Source of the DNA: Voacanga thouarsii
Lineage: Eukaryota > Streptophyta > Magnoliopsida > Gentianales > Apocynaceae
Assembly: GCA_026120185.1 (NCBI GenBank)
Contig: JANUWF010001819.1
Span: forward strand, 1,984,001 to 2,048,000
Length of the DNA stretch: 64,000 nt
Direction of reading: 5' to 3'
In this document: one piece after another, positions 36,138 through 48,614 of the stretch
How positions within the stretch are numbered: position 1 is the first letter of the stretch
Layout: every line of letters begins with the position of its first letter
Translations under genes and position numbers: made by a program
The notes under the pieces: model-generated
The model's input: the letters and a program-made list of their open reading frames with translations, nothing else
Told to the model about the DNA's origin: nothing
The model's database searches: none

Positions 36138-36150
36138 ATCTCCCATTTGC
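36138..36150 (-). other. Polypurine tract of element D
   Basis: Minus strand GCAAATGGGAGATT, adjoining the 3' LTR; the element B counterpart is AGTGAGAGAT. Confidence 0.6.
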
Positions 36151-36159
36151 ACTCTAAGA

Positions 36160-37952
36160 CTAATTAAGTTCGTAGGTGTCCACCCCTATGGCGTCTAAAT
36201 GTCTCTTGAAGACTCTCTAGCCAAAAGTTTGGTGAATGGATCTGCTAGATTGTTCTCGGAGGCAATCTGTTCCGTCACGACTTCTTATCTCTGGATGAAA
36301 TCCCGGATCAGGGGGTACTTCCTCTCGATATGCTTCCCCTTCTTGTGGTTCCTGGGTTTTTTTTTATTGTGATACTGCTCCAGTGTTGTCACAATACATC
36401 ACAATCGGTCTTTTCATGTGTGGCACGACTCCAAGTTCTGAAAGGAACTTCCAAAGCCAGACTGCTTCCTTGGATGCCTCCGAAGCTGCCATATACTCAG
36501 CTTCCATGATTGAGTCAGTAATGTAAGATTGATTGATACTTCTCCATGAAATAGCTCCTCCAGACAAGGTGAAGATATATCCACTGGTGGATTTTCTCTC
36601 ATCCTTATCCGCTTGGAAGTCTGAATCTGTATATCCTGTAGGAACTAAGTTATCAGTCCTGTAAACCAGCATATAATCTCTCGTTTCCTTGAGGTACTTG
36701 AGAATATGCTTTATAGCTTGCCAGTGAACCTTCCCAGGGTTTGACTGATATCTGCTAACCAAGCCTACGGCAAAGCAGATATCTGGCATAGTATACAGCA
36801 TGGCGTACATGAGACTTCCCACAATCGAAGCGTAGGGAATCCTACTCATCTTGTCCTTTTCGTTTTGAGACCTCGGACAGTCCCTTGAAGAAAATGACAA
36901 CCTATGTCTGCAAGGGATTAGAGCTCCCTTGCATGAGTCCATGCTATACCTGGCTAGCATCTTGTCAATGTATGCCGCTTGGGATAATCCTAACATTCTT
37001 TGCTTCCTATTTCTAAGAAGTCTAATCCTGAGAATGTAACTGGCTTCTCCCAAGTTCTTTATACTGAATTGACGAGATAGCCAACCTTTGTAGATGACAA
37101 TGACCCTACATCATTTCCAATGAGTAGAATGTCATCCACATACAAGACAAGAAAAACCATATTAATGCCTTCAAATTTCCTGTACACACATGGTTCATCC
37201 TCATTTTGAACAAAACCATAAAACTTTACAGTCTCATCAAAACGAATGTTACATGCCCTTGATGCCTGTTTAAGTTTATAAATGGACTTTCTTAATCTTG
37301 CAAACCATATGCTCTTAGCTTTTAGCAATAAAGCCTTCCGGTTGGGACATATAGATGTCTTCACTAAGATGGCTATTTAAAAATGCCGTCTTGATATCCA
37401 TTTGCCATATCTTGTAGTCATAATGATATGCGATGGCAAGGAGGATACGGATGGACTTAAGCATGGCTATCGGGGAAAAGGTTTCCTCATAGTCGATTCC
37501 CTTTTTCTGAGTATACCTTTTCGCCACAAGCCTAGCTTTGAAGGTTTCCACCTTCCCATCTACTCCCCTTTTTCTCTTTTATATCCACTTACACCCTATG
37601 CTTTTTATCCCTTCAGGTGAAGCTACAAGATCCCAAACTTGATTGAGATACATAGACTCAATCTCGATTTTTATTGTTTCATGCCATAGATTTGCATCAG
37701 CATCAGCATTAGCTTTCTCGTATCTAATAGGGTCTTGTTCCTGATGGTCAAAGACCAACTCGAAAGCTTCTCCAGTCCATCTCTCTGGAACCCTAGACAC
37801 TCTCCTACTACGACGAGGCTCCATATGTACAGGCTCTTGAGGCTGTGCCTCTTCTTGTTCCACAATCGGGTCAGAAGAAGTTACTTTCGAAGATAACTTC
37901 TCCTCCAGTTCCAACCTAGTTGAACCTTTTGTGAAAGTACTTTGATCATCAT
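36160..37952 (-). pseudogene. Reverse transcriptase and RNase H of element D
   Basis: Linker SRRVSRVPERWTGEAFELV, then IGCKWI, KRYTQKKGIDYEETFSPIAM, WQMDIKTAFLNSHLSEDIYM, SIYKLKQASRACNIRFDE and the catalytic block YVDDILLIGND. RNase H spans 36364-37053 and beyond, with all three main acidic blocks readable: GYTDSDFQADKDERKSTSG, SIMEAEYMAASEASKEAVW and VMYCDNTGAVSQ. A stop (near 36364) then precedes KGKHIERKYPLIRDFIQR and ASENNLADPFTK. Frame changes near 37320 and 37060 and single stops separate otherwise good blocks. The natural stop is at 36160-36162. Confidence 0.9.
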
Positions 37953-39209
37953 TTAAGTATCTAGTATTGGTACTAACCAGTACATTCTGCTTCTCAGAAT
38001 GATAAAAGTAACCACCATTTGTCCCTTTTGGATACCCAACAAATAGTATAATTCTGATCTTGGTTCCAGCTTGTCTCCCTTGATCAACACATAAGTTGGA
38101 TAACCCCATATCCTGAGATGATTTAGACTTGGCTTACGCCCAATCCACATCTCATAGGGAGTCCTAGGTACTAACTTGGAAAGCACCAAGTTCAGAATAT
38201 ATGCCGCTATTTTCAGGGTATATCCCCAAAAAGACACTAGAAGAGTAGCATGAGACATCATACTTCGGACCATTTCTATCAATGTCTTATTCATTTTCTT
38301 AACTACTCTATTTTGCTGGGGTATCCTCGGTGCAGAGAGTTGGGATACTATCATATGATGTACCATGTAATCCTTGAATTCACCAATGAGGTACTCTCCA
38401 TCACGATCCGATTGTAAGGTCTTGATCAATTTATCTGTCCGATACTCCACTTCAACCTTAAACTCTTTAAACTTGTCAAAAGAGTCAGATTTACGTCTCA
38501 TCAGGTAAATGTAACCAAACCTTGTACAATCATCCGTGAAAGTGATGAAGTACTCAAACCCTCCTCTAGCTAGTGTAGACAGGGGACCACACACATCAGT
38601 GTGAACAAAACTCAATACCTTATTGGATCTATCCGCCTTAGGGGCAAATGACCTTTTGGTCATCATTCCCATCAAGCAGGACTCACACTGAAACCAATTT
38701 TCCAATCTCAATGAGCCCAATGGCCCATCATGGATCAACCTCTGAATCCTGATTGAGTTGATATACCCCAACCTTAGATGCTAAAGAAAAGAGTCATTGA
38801 TATTGGTCTTTCTCTTCTTTGTTAAAAGTTCAGATCGAGCGTTATTTAATTGATTGTTAATAGGGTTTAAGAAAAATAGATTCCATACATATGCCCAGTA
38901 CGTAAAATTTCTCCATCTCTACTGATAGAAATATCAGAATAGAAAGATACAAAATATCCTTGATTTATTAGTTTCGAAATCGAAATTAAATTCTGTCTAA
39001 ATCTAGGTACATATAAAATATCTTTCAAAACTACTATTCTATTACAATCAAATACAAGATCCAGCTCTCCCACTGCAAGTGCCCAAACTTGTGCTCTATT
39101 TCCCACATGTAGTCTATGTTCGCCATTTTGGAGTCTTTTAATCTTTCCAAACCCCTACAAGGAGTTACAGATGTGATCAGTGGCTCCTGAATCAACAATC
39201 CAAGTGGAA
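37953..39209 (-). pseudogene. Protease, GAG-pre-integrase and integrase of element D
   Basis: Protease site IVDSGATDHICNSL at 39155-39195 keeps the DSG. Next come VLKDILYVPRFRQNLISISK, GYINSIRIQRLIHDGPLGSL, HTDVCGPLSTLARGGFEYF (first Asp), LQSDRDGEYLIGEFKDYM (second Asp) and PQQNRVVKKMNKTL, where family members and element B have NGVTERKNRTL: the catalytic Glu is Lys. The 272-codon open stretch 37953-38771 is the longest in D. A stop just after the protease site and one near 38875 break the frame. Confidence 0.9.
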
Positions 39210-40057
39210 GTTAATCCAACCATTAATATAGACTCTAGATAGAAAACATTACCTGTGGGATTTTTCTTGACTTGAAGATTTGGACATTCTTTTTTCCAGT
39301 GTCCTTTTAGTCCACACTTGAAGCACTTGCCTTTGGGTTTATCTTTGGGTTGGGTCTTGGGCTGTACCGCTGCGTTACCCTTCTTCTTCTTGAACTTTCT
39401 GGGCTTAGGCCCAGTTCTAGAAGATGAAGCCTTAGCAATCATAGCCTTAGATTGTGACTTCATGACCTTCTCCGTCATCTTGAGCTCTTTCATCAACTCA
39501 GTCAAACCCATGTTCAACTTGTTCATGTTATAGTTCAACTCGAATTGAGTAAAGCAACCCGATAGAGATTCGAGAACCATGTCCACTTGGCTCTCGGGGT
39601 CAATGACAGCCCCTAAGATTTTTGCCTCATCGAAAGCAGCAATCATCTTGAGCATATGTTCTCTGACTGATGTTCCCTAAGCTATTTTAGTGTTAATGAT
39701 GGTTCGAAGAGCATCCTACCTTGGGGGCCGACTCTTATCCGCGAATATTGTGGCTAATGATTGGGTTATGTCGTATGCAGTGGTTATGTACTCATGTTTG
39801 GATTGGAGCATATTAAACATGGTGGCCAACATGTAACAACGAGCCATCTCGTCGGCCTTCTTCCATGCCTTCTCAGCCTCATGCTCCTCGGCAATGGAAC
39901 CCTCCTCGATAACATGGCAGATTTCGTAAATGACATACTTATACTCTTCCGTTGTGAGTATTATGTCCAGATTCCTTTTTCAGTCCACATAGTTTGGTCC
40001 TGTTAGCTTATTCTCTCAGAGAATAACGGCCAATAGACTAAAAGAACCTCCCACCAT
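39210..40057 (-). pseudogene. Gag of element D
   Basis: Begins with the ATG at 40055-40057 (MVGGSFSLLAVILRE), which element B has lost. Contains KAWKKADEMARCYMLATM, EHMLKMIAAFDEAKILGAV, NYNMNKLNMGLTELMKELKM, basic KPRKFKKKKGNA and an intact CCHC knuckle CFKCGLKGHWKKEC (about 39292-39335). Stops near 40013, 39982, 39720 and 39680 break the N-terminal half, while 39155-39655 is open. Confidence 0.9.
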
Positions 40058-41699
40058 TTCTGAAAAATCGAAAAATAAAAGGAAAAAGATTCAGTTTGTG
40101 AAAACAAAACAAATATGTGCACTTTATCCTTATTATCAAAACTGATAATAATCAATTTGACTCTTAGGAAAACTGACATAGCTTCTTGGAAAGATTAATA
40201 GTTTCCTAAGCTAAATGTGTTAACTACCACAAATTAATTTTCCTTTTAGGTAATGATCTAGAAGATAACTCCATCGAGGGGATGGCCGTTTCTTTTCATT
40301 TTATATAGACATACCTCGCACTATGACCTCCAACGAGGGGCTAGCCGATCATAGTATGTGCCCCAAATTATTAATTACATCCCTCCATTAGATCTAGATC
40401 CTTGTGGTATCTCCATCTTATACGGGTTCACTCCTAGGGTGATGCGAGGGGACCCACAATTTCTAATGAGGATCATGATGGAAGCCGTGGGGCCGTTGGA
40501 ACCCCTCTCCCACTTAGTCTTTTAAAATAAGGGTTTTCTAAAAAATATTCTTTTGAAAATTTTCATTAAGTTTTCCCTTAACTCAAAAATAAAATGTCTA
40601 AATTCATAAAAATCTCTATGTCAAGGCTGATATCATTTGAGAGCTTTTCCCATTGACTAATTTTATTTAAGTTAAAAACTTAATGATTTCAAAAATTTTC
40701 CAATTAAAACTTTCTAGAGACTTTGGTCTCAAGTTTATTTGACAAAACAAATTTTCTTGTGCCAAACTAAAACAAAATGGCTTTCTATTTTACAAAAATA
40801 TCTAAATCCAATATATTTTCTATATCAAGGATTAAATCCTTTGAGAAAATATCTAAGGATTAATTTTTGTTCACGCTAAAATAACCATTTAATTTGTAGA
40901 AAAATATTTTCCTTGTCAAAACATTCCCAACGACTTTGGTCTTTAAGAAAACGTGCACATAGGTACCAAAAATAAATAGCATGCTAGAAAACAGTAGACG
41001 TTTTCATACTATTCTATTTTTAAACCTAAGTGCCCAAATAATAAAATTAAACACATTAATTAATTAATTAATAGTCTTGTTTAATCCTAAAATCCCTTAC
41101 TAATATTTTCATGCAAAAATATTCCTTGAATATTAACTATTACAAAATATTAACTTTGCCTGGTATGGGCCCAAAACCAAAAGAAATTGCAAGAAAAATT
41201 ACAAGGAAAAAATTAAAAAAAAAAATTCCTTGGTCCACTGCACCTACCGTATTGGATCAGCCACATATCTGAACTGTGGTCCACTACACCCGCCGCACAG
41301 AACTAGTACCCACGAGAAAATAGTGCGGACCGGCCTTCCAGACCCTAGCCGGTGCCGGTTCGGCTCTGTTCGTCTCTTCTTGCAATTTTTTTTTCTGCGA
41401 TTTTCTTCTGCGAATTTCCTCTATTTTTCTGTACGGTTTTTGGTGCCATTGGCTCTCCGATTTCAATCTTAATGCAATGAAATCAACCAAAACCAACAAT
41501 CGCCTATACTCATAAACATTGGGTTTATACAATTTACTAAGAAAAATAGTAAATTACAGATTCCTATACCTTCACCCGCGAGGTTTAATAGAGAATCTAT
41601 CCATACCATAAACAGTGAAGGATCACAATTTTAATCATACATATGTGTCTAGTTTTATTCATCTAGATGTATGCTTCCTATATTTTCACAAAACCTCAT
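40058..41699 (-). other. 5' leader of element D
   Basis: Non-coding leader between primer site and gag, matching the leader of B in reverse for much of its length (AAAATATTTTCC-type AT-rich text; GGGTTCCAACGGCCCCACGGC-like word at about 40485-40505). The 80-codon ORFs near 41230-41530 on both strands sit in a GC-richer patch and look accidental. Confidence 0.6.
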
Positions 41700-41711
41700 G
41701 CTCTGATACCA
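41700..41711 (-). other. Primer-binding site of element D
   Basis: Minus-strand TGGTATCAGAGC, a perfect match to the site complementary to initiator-Met tRNA, two bases from the LTR end GCCTTCA. Confidence 0.93.
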
Positions 41712-41713
41712 AT

Positions 41714-42425
41714 TGAAGGCATTAAAAGTGGGAAAACACAGGGTACGCAGCGGAAGTGAAAATAAAAAAATTGGAAAAACAAGAATAGGGATTTCAAGGC
41801 AGGGCTGGCGCCGACTCCGGCTGCCCTAGCCGGCGCCGATTGTGCCCTGTCCAAATCTCGAGATTTTAAAATTTTTATCTCTCCTTCTGGTTCTCAAAGG
41901 TGGATGGATCGGAACATGCGCAACCGAGGTAGGTGTGCTGGTAAAAGCCTCTAGTGCGATTCTTGCAAGCCTTCTACTCCGCCTTTGCATGTATGTGAAT
42001 GCCGAACTCTCGGTCTTCTAGTATATGACCTGCCTAACTACCGTTTAGTGAACAACTAACAAGCTAAGGAATTTTTCTGGAGAGAGAGAGAGAGAGAGAG
42101 GTCTGGCCTTTTCCATAGAGAAGAAGCCGTCTCTGAGAGTGTGTTCTGTAATAACGACGTTGTTTCCAATCCTCCTGTTTAATCTAAATAAAACTCTAGG
42201 TTAAACTAGATTGGACCATTGGACTCTTAGTTTAACCTTTTGGGCTTAATTAATTATTCTAATTAGAACCAACTTAATGGCCTAATAAATAATTAATTTT
42301 TCCAGCCCAAATAAACCAGTCTAATTAAATAAGCCTAAATCAGTTTAGTCCCAGGTTAATCCCTAATTATTCAAACTGGGCCAAAACCCTGAATAATTAA
42401 TTAACCCACTAAACTAATTTAACTA

Positions 42426-42476
<51 letters not shown>

Positions 42477-43565
42477 CCTTTATTTTATTCTAACCCAATA
42501 ATTAAATCAGGCTACTTAAATAAAATAAAATAAATTTAATTTAATTTAATTCCTTAGTCCGTATTTAATTAGGACTCACGGTCTATATTGGGGACCAAAA
42601 GACACAACGCCTTGGTTACTAAAATGACCAAAATACCCTTACCATATAAATAGCTGTATTTTACATTTTAAATATTTCCTGATATCACCATAAGGAAATA
42701 TTGACCCCAAGGATAGTGCTGCGTTAGCAAAGTCTCCGACCTACAGGTGTAATGACTAAAATACCCTTTTATACATCGCCGTACATTCAGAGAGGAAAAA
42801 GTGTACTAATACCTCTCTAAATGACATCTACCATCCTTAGGCCTCTAGTCCAATGATCCACGACTGCTTGAATTGTTTCCGCTTTCAAAGGGAGCTACCC
42901 TAAAGCAAACATCTAAGTCATGTTTCTCAGGGCCCTGGATATTTAGATTATTCAGACAATCACAAGGGGCGATATAATATGGAAACTATCTTGTACAAGT
43001 TTGTCTTAACTAACTAGTCACACATACTCAACATGCAAGTATATTGGACCTATGACAGAACCTCAACTATAGCATATCAAAGCATATGCTTCCAGCTTCG
43101 TCAAACCACCAACTCATACTCAAGTCGTAGAGTACTAGTCCACACTATAGCGGTAGTAGTATATGTTTCTACCATATAGTACTTTTAGAAACCATTACTA
43201 TAGGTCCTGTTCTACATATTCGAAATACGCTTATGTCATGAAGTGAGGGGACTACTCACTGGCTAAAGGTAAGCTATTCCCCATTTAGAATTTACAACAT
43301 AATAATCTAGACAAGATGAGATTTCCATTCTCATCAGTCGGTTAAAAACAAAAGTTTATGTGTTAAGTAACCCGTGATCCATACCTTACTGTGAAAGACC
43401 TCAATTCACATGGACCATTTACTTAAACACAATGGGTCTTTTCCAAACGTAATTATGTACCAAAAAAATTGTTAATTCACAAACAATTTCTGAAAATAAA
43501 TTCTTTTATTAAAACATTCGATTTTTACATCAGAAACCTAGTCTAAGAGGGCATATATCCCAACA
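41714..43565 (-). repeat. 5' LTR of element D
   Basis: 1.85 kb, minus strand TGTTGGGATATATGCC ... GCCTTCA. It is longer than the 3' LTR mainly through microsatellite growth: a (CT)n tract at about 42424-42471 and a (GA)n at about 42079-42101, both short in the 3' copy. Much of it also aligns with the LTRs of B and with 60729-62418, for example the shared ATACCTTACTGTGAAAGACC word. Confidence 0.92.
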
Positions 43566-43570
43566 CTTTT

Positions 43571-45121
43571 GTTTGAACTTTCTCAATTGTCATTTTTTTT
43601 CCTACTACTATTATGTTTTTCTAATGTATGGCTTCAGGTTTGATAGGTGCAACATAACCCAATCTAGTTTTGCCCAATAGAGACATTCCAAAAGTGCGAA
43701 CTTCGTCCAGCTTAGCCTTGCAGGTATTCAGCGTCCATGAGCATTTGACTTGATTTCTGAAATTTTTGATTGCTGATTCTTAGATCTTCCTCTTTTTGCT
43801 CAAATTCCTTCTCATATAACTTGATGGTCTGTTGTTGTACATTCAGCAACTATTAAAATCCTTCAATTTGTTTCTTTTGCGGTTTGATTTGCTCTAAACC
43901 TTCACACCATGTTGAATGTAACAATTCAAATCTTCCAACAACATCTTTGTAGTATCTCCTCATTATCATTTTCAGACTCATTGATAACCTCTTCAACAAG
44001 ATTTTCCATAGAATCCTTTTTGTCAATAATGGCATTAAATGTAACATTACTTGACAGTTCAAATTCATCATCTTCATCCGTGTTATTATCTATTAGATAC
44101 TCTAATGAATCATTATCACAATCACTTAAGGTATTATTGTATGATTTATTTTTATCTTTTTCTTCATATTATCGCAATCAACTTGGATGTGACCAAACCC
44201 TCCACATTTATGACACTTAGGTCCTTTGAACAAGTTCTTACCATCTATGGATTTTTGTTCAGAATTTCCTTTCTAATGAACCTCTAATTTTTTGTTAAAT
44301 GACTTGTTGACCTGTCTATTCATTTGTTTTCTTCTTTTTAACATCTTGTGAAATCTTTTCGTCATCAGTCCTATTTAATTGTTAGAGTCTTTGTTCTCAT
44401 CTGAATATTCCATTCCTTTTTCCTTAAACTTCGATTGAGATTGTAAACCCATCTTGTAAGTTTGTAGAGACCCTATGAGTTTTTTAAGTCGCATTGTGGC
44501 AATATCTCTATATTCTTCACTGACTGTGACTTTTGCATTGAACCTTGGTGGTAAAGATTGCAATGTTTTGTGAATTAACTTTTCTTCTAAATATTGTTCT
44601 TGATTTGTAATGTCCCTTAGTTTATTGCCAAAGATATCCATAGTTTCATGATTACTCATCTTCAGTTCCTCAAATTGAGTTGTCAACATCTGTAATTAGG
44701 ACATTCTGACAGTACTTGTCCATTCAAATACTGTTTGCAAAATATCCCATGCCTTTTAGCAGATCGACACATTGAAATAAGTTTGAATTCCTTAGGTCCA
44801 ACAACATCAAAGATAGTGTTCAATGCTTTTGCATTGGCATTGTCGAGTTTACACTCTACATCAGTTCATTCATCAATCTCTTTTAACTCTACTATTTCGA
44901 AACTTGTGCCAACTTTTATTGGAGGCTTCTACTCCTTAGTATAGCTTTTCAAGTTTCTGAGTCTAGTGTTTTGATAAAGATCTCCTTCCTTATCTTCCAA
45001 TAAGCACATAATTTGTGCTTTTCATCAGTGGAGATCATGTGACAAAAGCTCATTCTTCTATTGGTCCAGACATTTTCTCCAAACTAGCTTCCAAGATCTC
45101 ACCACTAGATTAATAGCTATT
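43571..45121 (-). pseudogene. Gag of element C
   Basis: Minus strand. UBN2-type gag core: KAWDILQTVFEW, then MLTTQFEELKMSNHETMDIF, KLIHKTLQSLPPRFNAKV and MRLKKLIGSLQTYKMGL (open at 44375-44689). Then comes the CCHC knuckle CHKCGGFGHIQVDC at about 44173-44214, followed by an acidic stretch DNDSLEYLIDNNTDEDDEF. Stops near 44700 and 44690 and a frame change after 44375 break the protein. The sequence continues across element D into the second zinc motif at 34281-34322. Confidence 0.87.
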
Positions 45122-45138
45122 TCAATATGGTGACCATA

Positions 45139-45149
45139 CTCTGATACCA
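45139..45149 (-). other. Primer-binding site of element C
   Basis: Minus-strand TGGTATCAGAG followed by TATGGTCACC; it lies two bases after the probable LTR end CCTAACA. Confidence 0.85.
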
Positions 45150-45151
45150 TT

Positions 45152-45839
45152 TGTTAGGTTTGGGTTATCAATCTCCTGTGATATTGTTAAACCTTTCCCG
45201 TTGTAGTGCATTAGTTTACCAAACAAAAAGTAAAAGTTTAACAGACACAACAAATTGTTAACGTAGTTCGGTTTCAACAAGTCTATATCTGCGGGTCCTT
45301 GACTAGTAAAAAGCTCCACTATAACTTTAATCAAAGTGTAAGGATTACACTTATCACAAGTTTCCAGTAATCCCTAGTGTTTAACAAAACATGTGTTTGT
45401 TCTGTCAAACTTACAGGAAACCTTTGCTACACTCAACTCCACATATTGAACTCCTGTCAATATTTGTTGCTGCAACTTAACGGGTCTCCATTTGACATAT
45501 CTTCATCTACCAATGAACAATATAAAATGCTTGATATATTTTTTATTCAAGCTCACTTTTGTAAGATAGAGCTTCAATCTTAGAATACGCTTGAATCACT
45601 ATTGCAATATCACTTAGAATCTCACCAACACAGAAAGATTGCAATAGCCTTCCTACCAACAGTTCTTCATGAACCTCGGGTTTTCACTCAAATAACTCAT
45701 GAAGATTTTACCGACATTCATTTTGGTTTTGACAGAATCTCGTTCTATATATTTCTCACTATATCTATATGTTGCCTCTGTCTTATCCTTCTATATATAC
45801 TCGTGATTCGATTAGATTAGAAGTCTCCAAAAGCTAACA
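45152..45839 (-). repeat. 5' LTR of element C (outer boundary tentative)
   Basis: The inner end is set by the primer site. The outer end is proposed at 45839 because the minus strand there starts TGTTAGC, which pairs with the CTAACA ending, and a TATA-like TATATATAGAAGG follows at about 45791-45803. U3 would be unusually short, and no second LTR is in the window to confirm it, so the LTR could extend further right. Confidence 0.4.
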
Positions 45840-47033
45840 TGTTTCCTTATTGCCTTGAAACTCTTTTCCTTCACGGTTGGTACAAAACAAGAATAAGATA
45901 ATTGGGGATATGGCTTCAGATATATATACAAAGATGCCAAAATTCTTATTCTACCAGACTTCCAAGCAATTCTCGAATTTTAGCCGTATCAAACTCATGC
46001 CAAATAAAGTCTTCTATTCTATTTTTACAACTTACTTTGTCGGTCAAGAATATCTATTATAGCATACCTCAATAGTAATAACATATTTTCAGTTTTTATG
46101 TCTTTTAATAAAAAAGTCCTTAATTATCATATTATATATTTTTTATTGAATTAAAAGAAAAATAAAACATTCAAATATAATATTTGTATATTCTAAGTAG
46201 AATCTTCTCGAAAATTAATATGTACTACTATTCATTTAATTGGATTAAAGTTTTATTGTCTAAACTCTAAATAATTTGAGAATTATTTACTACTAATTAA
46301 CCATCACATCACTATGCAACAAGACAATAATTCCATTGAAAAAAAATGCGCTTGACTCCTTCAATGTACGCTTTCTCTTCGAATTTGAATTCCCCTTTTG
46401 ATTTTACACAAATATTTAAGAGAGTATTTGACAATGAATATATTATCACATCATCCTTATTAATTAGTCAAGCTGGTGGTGAGACTCTAGATTAGTAGAA
46501 CATATATGCCCCAAATAAAGAAGGTTAGTTATGAGGAAGAATATATTAATTTTAGAAAAGTAGATATTCATTTTCAGATATTTCAAGATAGTTATGTGGA
46601 GATTCAATTTTGAATTGAAAAAATATTAAACAGGAGACCCAAAAAAAAGGCCATTTTTTTTTCTTACCACCAATGTTAATCCAATTCAAAATAAATTCTT
46701 TCCTAGAAAACCTTCAAGAAAGAATCAACATGGCAGCACAATAGAACCACATTCATTTCATCATCACTGTAGGCATCATGACAAAATCACATAGTTATCT
46801 TCTTTATTCATTTTTAATCTGTATTAAGTTGAATAATTTCCTTAAATCACATAATTTAGCTTTTCCATTCCATTTTTAATTGAACGAGTCAACTCTGGTG
46901 ACCTATCCCTAAGTCGCATATATAATTATGGGTAATTCTATTCATGTATTGATTCAGTCTAACGACATATATTTAAATATTTGTAATTAATAAGGTTGTC
47001 TTTTGTTTGCATTCAAAAATAACTAACTCTCTC

Positions 47034-47078
<45 letters not shown>

Positions 47079-48614
47079 TTTTTTTTTCTCATTTCACAAG
47101 TATAGTAAATTATTATTTTTTTCTCGTCTCATATATTCTTGGTGAGGGAAAAAACACCAACTTAAGACATAGGATTAGCAAAACAAATCTTTATCGGTAG
47201 ATCTAATGTCCCATTGATAGAGATTAATGAAACAAAATCAATGTCCCTACCTTGAAAATATGTTCTTGGTTTTAAGCAATTTGGTAAGTATGCTTTTCTG
47301 TTTCTTTGTCAAACTGTCCCATAATGTGAAAACGACATTGAAATCATCTGTTCATCTGATTAGCTCCCCTAGAGGGGACCAAATGAAGGGGCAAAATAGC
47401 TCCATTCCAGCTAAAAGTATCAACATTTTCCACCGCTCAACACTATCATTCCTAGGTTGTTCACTTCCGATTATAAAATAGGCCATTAACTCACCATCTC
47501 ACAGGGGTTAAACAGTGCATAGTTTGCTGACTCTTTGTATTATCTGTTGGTTGTCCGCCAGCGGCGGCAGCAATGGTGGAAGTAGCTGGCAGCATTTGCA
47601 GCAGCTCTGGTGATTTGAAGAATTTTTCTTCTTCTGAATGGTAGAAGCTTGTAACTGTTATTTATTGAGTGTTCACTGAATGAAATTTGCTATCTTTTGA
47701 TTCTAATGAGTAGAGAATTATGTAGATATAAACTAATTTAGATAAGTCTTAATTGATTGACTCAATCAAAAAGACTAATAAACAAATTTCTACAAAGAAT
47801 TCAAACTCATAACCCTTTGGTCTTCTCACTTATTGCTCGACCAACTTAGGTATCCCTTTCTCTCCTTGAAGAAGGTTTTCTTGGTGCCAGAGGACAAGGA
47901 CAAAGTTAGGAAGTTAGGTTAGGGTGAATATAGTAATAGGACAATATTATACATTTTGAAAACAAAATTAAAAGATAAAAAGTAAAATTTACATCAAAAT
48001 AACACTGACAGAACTAGAGGGTGAGAGATAGTTATTCCCTAATTTCTTTTTAAAAAAATATTGTATTTGTAGTATAAAAATAAAAAGTTTTAAAAATATT
48101 TTTTTAATTTTATTTTTTGTGTCTTAATTTTTTAAAAAGTAATAATATTATCTTTTAATATATTATATAATGTAATTTATATATTTAATTTAAAATTTAA
48201 TTCAGTCTCTAAAAATATTAATGAAATGGTGGCCAATAAAGAAGGAATGGCCCAGATGCCAAATCCAAGGGAAATAACAGAAGAATGAGTTGGAAACTTG
48301 GCCTTTCAATGGACCCATTGCAAGAATTTGCCTAAGGATAATGACCAGATGGCATGATCTCAATTCGTAGTTAGCCAATTCTCATAAACAATAACACAGA
48401 GATGGCTCCAATTTTGTCGTTTATAGATTGGGAAATTCCTAAGTATACTCGGAGCACTGAGTACTTTAAATGCTTATATCACTATACAACTGAATAATAT
48501 AAACATTTAAAACATCTGATAACTGAGAGCACGTAAGAATTTTCTTTTTACATTCGAAGGTACATTCCCCGTTGGAGCATTGTGAGAACACAGTGGAAGA
48601 ACCTCTTCCCAAGG
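45840..48614. other. AT-rich region without identified genes
   Basis: No convincing protein on either strand. Contents noted: (AT)n at 47037-47076, a proline/alanine-like short open stretch on the minus strand near 47540-47640 of unknown meaning, and a possible SINE-type A/B box pair at 47798-47848. It could be host intergenic DNA or unrecognised repeat. Confidence 0.5.
47037..47076. repeat. (AT)n microsatellite
   Basis: About 40 bases of alternating AT preceded by CTCTCTCACT and followed by a T-rich run. Confidence 0.95.

Larger units (their letters stand above)
34324..43565 (-). mobile_element. Element D: Ty1/copia retrotransposon, full length
   Basis: Best-preserved retrotransposon of the window. 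LTRs at 41714-43565 (5') and 34324-36137 (3'), primer site, gag-pol and purine tract are all present. Flanks are CTTTT (34319-34323) and CTTTT (43566-43570), a perfect 5-bp target duplication, and both flanks belong to element C gag. Proteins are close to those of element B. Few stops, but several inactivating changes. It is younger than C by nesting. Confidence 0.94.
30400..45839 (-). mobile_element. Element C: Sirevirus-like Ty1/copia retrotransposon, interrupted by element D
   Basis: Minus strand: 5' LTR (45152 to about 45839), primer site, gag, [element D], second zinc motif, protease, integrase, RT, RNase H, then 0.7 kb of downstream sequence up to element A at 30400. Its 3' LTR is not in the window and should lie left of A. 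The coding order and the gag motifs place it in copia, near Sireviruses. Many stops and shifts, so it is an old copy. The right-hand LTR boundary is uncertain. Confidence 0.78.

Noticed and set aside
41230..41532. Overlapping 80-codon ORFs on both strands
   Set aside because: Located in the GC-richer leader of element D near the primer site; no protein features.
47227..47650. Short ORFs and a Pro/Ala-like reading on the minus strand
   Set aside because: No splice context, no family, and stops close on both sides; could not be supported as a gene.
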